Shown one piece after another: positions 9,626 to 11,062 of a stretch of DNA of 11,062 bases. The first letter of the stretch is position 1, and each line of letters starts with the position of its first letter. The notes under the pieces were generated by a model, which saw nothing but the letters and a program-made list of their open reading frames with translations, did no database searches and was not told the DNA's origin. The DNA is from a bacterium UBP2_UBA4780 (lineage in GTDB: Bacteria > Edwardsbacteria > AC1 > EtOH8): positions 560-11,621 of the forward strand of contig DHHE01000015.1 of NCBI GenBank assembly GCA_002403115.1, in the 5' to 3' direction. The position numbers were made by a program, and so were the translations under genes.

Positions 9626-9653
9626 GCCTGCAAGAACTTGCAGGCTCTTTTTT
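9626..9653 (+). terminator. Strong intrinsic terminator ending the 720-9527 operon
   Basis: GCCTGCAAG (9626-9634) and CTTGCAGGC (9637-9645) form a perfect 9-bp stem; in RNA this is effectively 8 bp closed by a GAAC loop. The descending arm is followed by TC and six T residues (9648-9653). It sits 98 bases beyond the Omp85 stop and has no other gene upstream to serve. An A-tract at 9613-9620 is complementary to the T-run, so the structure could also work on the opposite strand. Confidence 0.92.
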
Positions 9654-9668
9654 GGCACAGAAAATGCA
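9653..9668 (+). promoter_or_regulatory. Sigma-54 (-24/-12) promoter
   Basis: TGGCAC (9653-9658) and TGCA (9665-9668) match the -24 and -12 elements of the consensus TGGCACG-N4-TTGCW. The invariant GG (9654-9655) and GC (9666-9667) are separated by exactly 10 bases, as required. Deviations are A for G after TGGCAC and A for the first T of TTGC. The first T is the last base of the terminator's T-run. The expected start site is near 9679, leaving a leader of about 25 bases before the GTG start. Sigma-54 dependence implies that an AAA+ activator controls the gene. No sigma-70 pair with good spacing was seen here. Confidence 0.6.
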
Positions 9669-9703
9669 AGTATTAGCTCTAAACAACAAGGCGAGGAAAA
9701 ACC

Positions 9704-11062
9704 GTGAAGAAAACAGTCTTTGTAATTCCCATTTTACTTGTGGCGTCCACCGCCTGGGGTGCGCTGCTTCTCGAGGAGAACTTCGATTATACGGCTGGTG
9801 TCGACATCGTTGGAGGCGGAAGGCCTTGGACATATCATAGCGGCACAACCGGCATTATATTCGTTAGATCGCCTGGCCTTTCTTATTCCGGTTATATATC
9901 GTCTAATATAGGGAATGCCGCCGAGGCAGATACTACGGGTTATGACGCTAACGCTGTGTTTGACTCCGTTATGTCAGGACCCGTCTATAGTTCCTTTATG
10001 CTCAGGGTCGGTTCCAACGGCGCACCGACCGGCTATTTCTATCATTTCGCTCCACCTACTACGGGGACAAGTTTCTGGGCCAGGGTCTACGGCCAGAATG
10101 TTACTGGGGAGGACAGCTTCCGGTTGGGATTAGCAAAATATACCGAAACCGCCACCTATTCGACCGTAAAGTATTCTTATAATCAGACTTATCTGGTTGT
10201 GGTCAAGCACAACATCCTATCCGGGACGCTGAACGACAGCGTCAGCCTCTATGTGTTTGAAACCGGGGTTCCAGGCATCGAACCGGCGACACCTACTGTC
10301 GGACCACTCGCACCTGCAGTCACGGACCCTACGCGTTTAGGCTCGGTCTGCCTGAGGCAGTACGCCGCTAATCAGAATTATATGGTCGACGGCATCCGGA
10401 TCGGCACCACCTGGGCCGATGTCTGCCCGTCGACCTCAACTCCGTTCATCTCAGCCACTCCCGGCTCTTTGGGTTTCGACACCCTGCTGTTGAACGACAC
10501 CTCGGCCGTTCAGTCCTACACGGTTTCCGGCAGCAACCTGACGGCCGGCATCACGGTGACCGCGCCGTCGACCGACTTCAGGGTTTCGCTGACCAGCGGT
10601 TCCGGCTACACCAACACCCTGACCATTCCCCAATCCGGCGGCTCTGTGCCGGCGACGCCGGTCTACGTCATCTTCAAGCCCACCTCCACAGAGGGGGCCA
10701 GGTCGGGAAACATCACCAACACCAGCACCGGGGCCGATGCCCAGAACGTGGCCGTCAGCGGTTACGGCATCAAGATCAAACTGCTCAGCTCTCTGGCCAG
10801 CTTCGGCGGGGTGGAGGTGGGGCAGACATCGGCCGAGCAGTTCTACACCTACCAGGCTTCGGAACTTTCTGTCGGCGAGGACTTAACGATTTCCGCGCCC
10901 TCCCACTACCAGATCTCATGGACTTCAGGATCAGGCTTCACCACTTCGCTGATCAAGCCCATTCCCTCCGGTGGCCGGTTGCCATTGGACACGGTGTTTG
11001 TCAGATTTGTCCCCTCGACCACCGGGACCAAGTCCGACAGCATCAGCCACACCAGCATGGGC
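9704..11062 (+). CDS. Large secreted protein with LamG-like domain and Ig-like repeats, 5' part (3' end outside window)
   Basis: The frame from GTG 9704 stays open for 453 codons to the window end. AGGA at 9694-9697, seven bases upstream, is a good ribosome binding site, and no ATG gives a signal peptide. Residues 1-19 (KKTVFVIPILLVASTAWG) form a classical signal peptide. Residues about 20-245 open with LLLEENFDYTAG and close with MVDGIRIGTTWADVC, the start and end typical of LamG-like/concanavalin-type domains in secreted proteins. Two tandem Ig-like repeats follow (248-356 and 357 onward). The first has YTVSGSNLTAGITVTAP, SLTSGSGY and NITNTSTG landmarks. Such repeats are common in T9SS cargo and other large cell-surface proteins, but the C-terminal sorting signal lies outside the window. 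The first 245 codons are richer in A/T-ending codons (TAT, ATA, TTA, ACT) than the repeats. Function is probably adhesion or extracellular binding; a C-terminal catalytic domain cannot be excluded. Confidence 0.87.
   Translation, partial: MKKTVFVIPILLVASTAWGALLLEENFDYTAGVDIVGGGRPWTYHSGTTGIIFVRSPGLSYSGYISSNIGNAAEADTTGYDANAVFDSVMSGPVYSSFMLRVGSNGAPTGYFYHFAPPTTGTSFWARVYGQNVTGEDSFRLGLAKYTETATYSTVKYSYNQTYLVVVKHNILSGTLNDSVSLYVFETGVPGIEPATPTVGPLAPAVTDPTRLGSVCLRQYAANQNYMVDGIRIGTTWADVCPSTSTPFISATPGSLGFDTLLLNDTSAVQSYTVSGSNLTAGITVTAPSTDFRVSLTSGSGYTNTLTIPQSGGSVPATPVYVIFKPTSTEGARSGNITNTSTGADAQNVAVSGYGIKIKLLSSLASFGGVEVGQTSAEQFYTYQASELSVGEDLTISAPSHYQISWTSGSGFTTSLIKPIPSGGRLPLDTVFVRFVPSTTGTKSDSISHTSMG
10445..10771 (+). 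repeat. Ig-like repeat unit 1 in the secreted protein
   Basis: Encodes residues 248-356, from FISATPGSLGF to the AVSGYGI end strand. Its order of landmarks (SLGF, QSYTVSGSNL, TVTAP, SLTSGSGY, PVYVIFKPT, SGNITNTSTG) is matched in diverged form by the next unit. The copies are similar as protein rather than as DNA, so this is an old domain duplication and not a recent one. Confidence 0.75.
10772..11062 (+). repeat. Ig-like repeat unit 2 in the secreted protein (cut by window end)
   Basis: Encodes residues 357-453. Landmarks align with unit 1: LASFGG with SLGFDT, EQFYTYQASEL with QSYTVSGSNL, TISAPSHYQI with TVTAPSTDFRV, WTSGSGF with LTSGSGY, TVFVRFVPST with PVYVIFKPT, and DSISHTSMG with GNITNTSTG. 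The unit is cut by the window edge just after the final motif, so a third copy may follow. Confidence 0.72.

Noticed and set aside
9652..9676. Sigma-70 promoter: TTGGCA at 9652 with TATTAG at 9671
   Set aside because: The spacing is 13 bases, well short of 16-18, whereas the sigma-54 spacing in the same bases is exact.
7617..9848. 743-codon open frame on the minus strand
   Set aside because: It lies antisense to the Omp85 gene, which has complete domain motifs, and crosses the terminator. Its product has no recognisable motif or signal peptide. Long antisense frames are common in GC-rich coding DNA.
9915..10133. 72-codon plus-strand ORF
   Set aside because: It lies out of frame inside the GTG-started secreted-protein gene and has no supporting features.

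Overview
The window is one face of a GC-rich bacterial chromosome, and every convincing gene lies on the + strand. The organism is Gram-negative: it encodes an Omp85-family outer-membrane assembly protein with POTRA domains, a second outer-membrane-barrel-like protein, a small lipoprotein and a large secreted protein. The fusion of a metallopeptidase, a PD40 propeller and a barrel, together with Ig-like repeats of the 'VSGSNLTAxITVTAP' type, suggests the FCB group or an uncultured candidate phylum. That assignment is inference from gene style, not a database match.

Region 1 (1-678) is the 3' part of a PLP-dependent fold-type II enzyme of the cysteine synthase superfamily, with a long C-terminal extension. 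Region 2 (720-2094) holds two molybdenum-cofactor accessory genes that overlap by 50 bp: a MocA-like nucleotidyltransferase and XdhC. Both mature the cofactor of xanthine-dehydrogenase-family hydroxylases, but no hydroxylase subunit is inside the window. Region 3 (2091-4943) holds a 69-residue lipoprotein, then mutL (with the endonuclease motif) and miaA. Region 4 (4943-9527) holds a 939-residue HExxH peptidase/PD40 propeller/barrel protein followed directly by a three-POTRA Omp85 protein of TamA/BamA type.

From 720 to 9527 the genes are nearly continuous. Junctions are ATGA or TGATG overlaps, a 20-bp overlap, a 50-bp overlap, and one 13-bp gap. This looks like a single, largely translationally coupled transcription unit. 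It ends at a strong intrinsic terminator (9626-9653) in an AT-rich 176-bp spacer.

Region 5 (9528-11062) starts a new unit. A near-consensus sigma-54 (-24/-12) promoter abuts the terminator's T-run. It is followed by a very short leader, a good ribosome binding site and a GTG-started secreted protein with a LamG-like N-terminal domain and tandem Ig-like repeats, running off the window. An ATG-only gene search would miss this gene. No RNA genes, mobile elements or CRISPR arrays were seen, and no gene-free stretch exceeds 300 bases. The most interesting points are the terminator/sigma-54 junction driving a secreted repeat protein, the coupled peptidase-propeller-barrel and Omp85 pair, and an Asp in place of the usual Cys zinc ligand in MutL.
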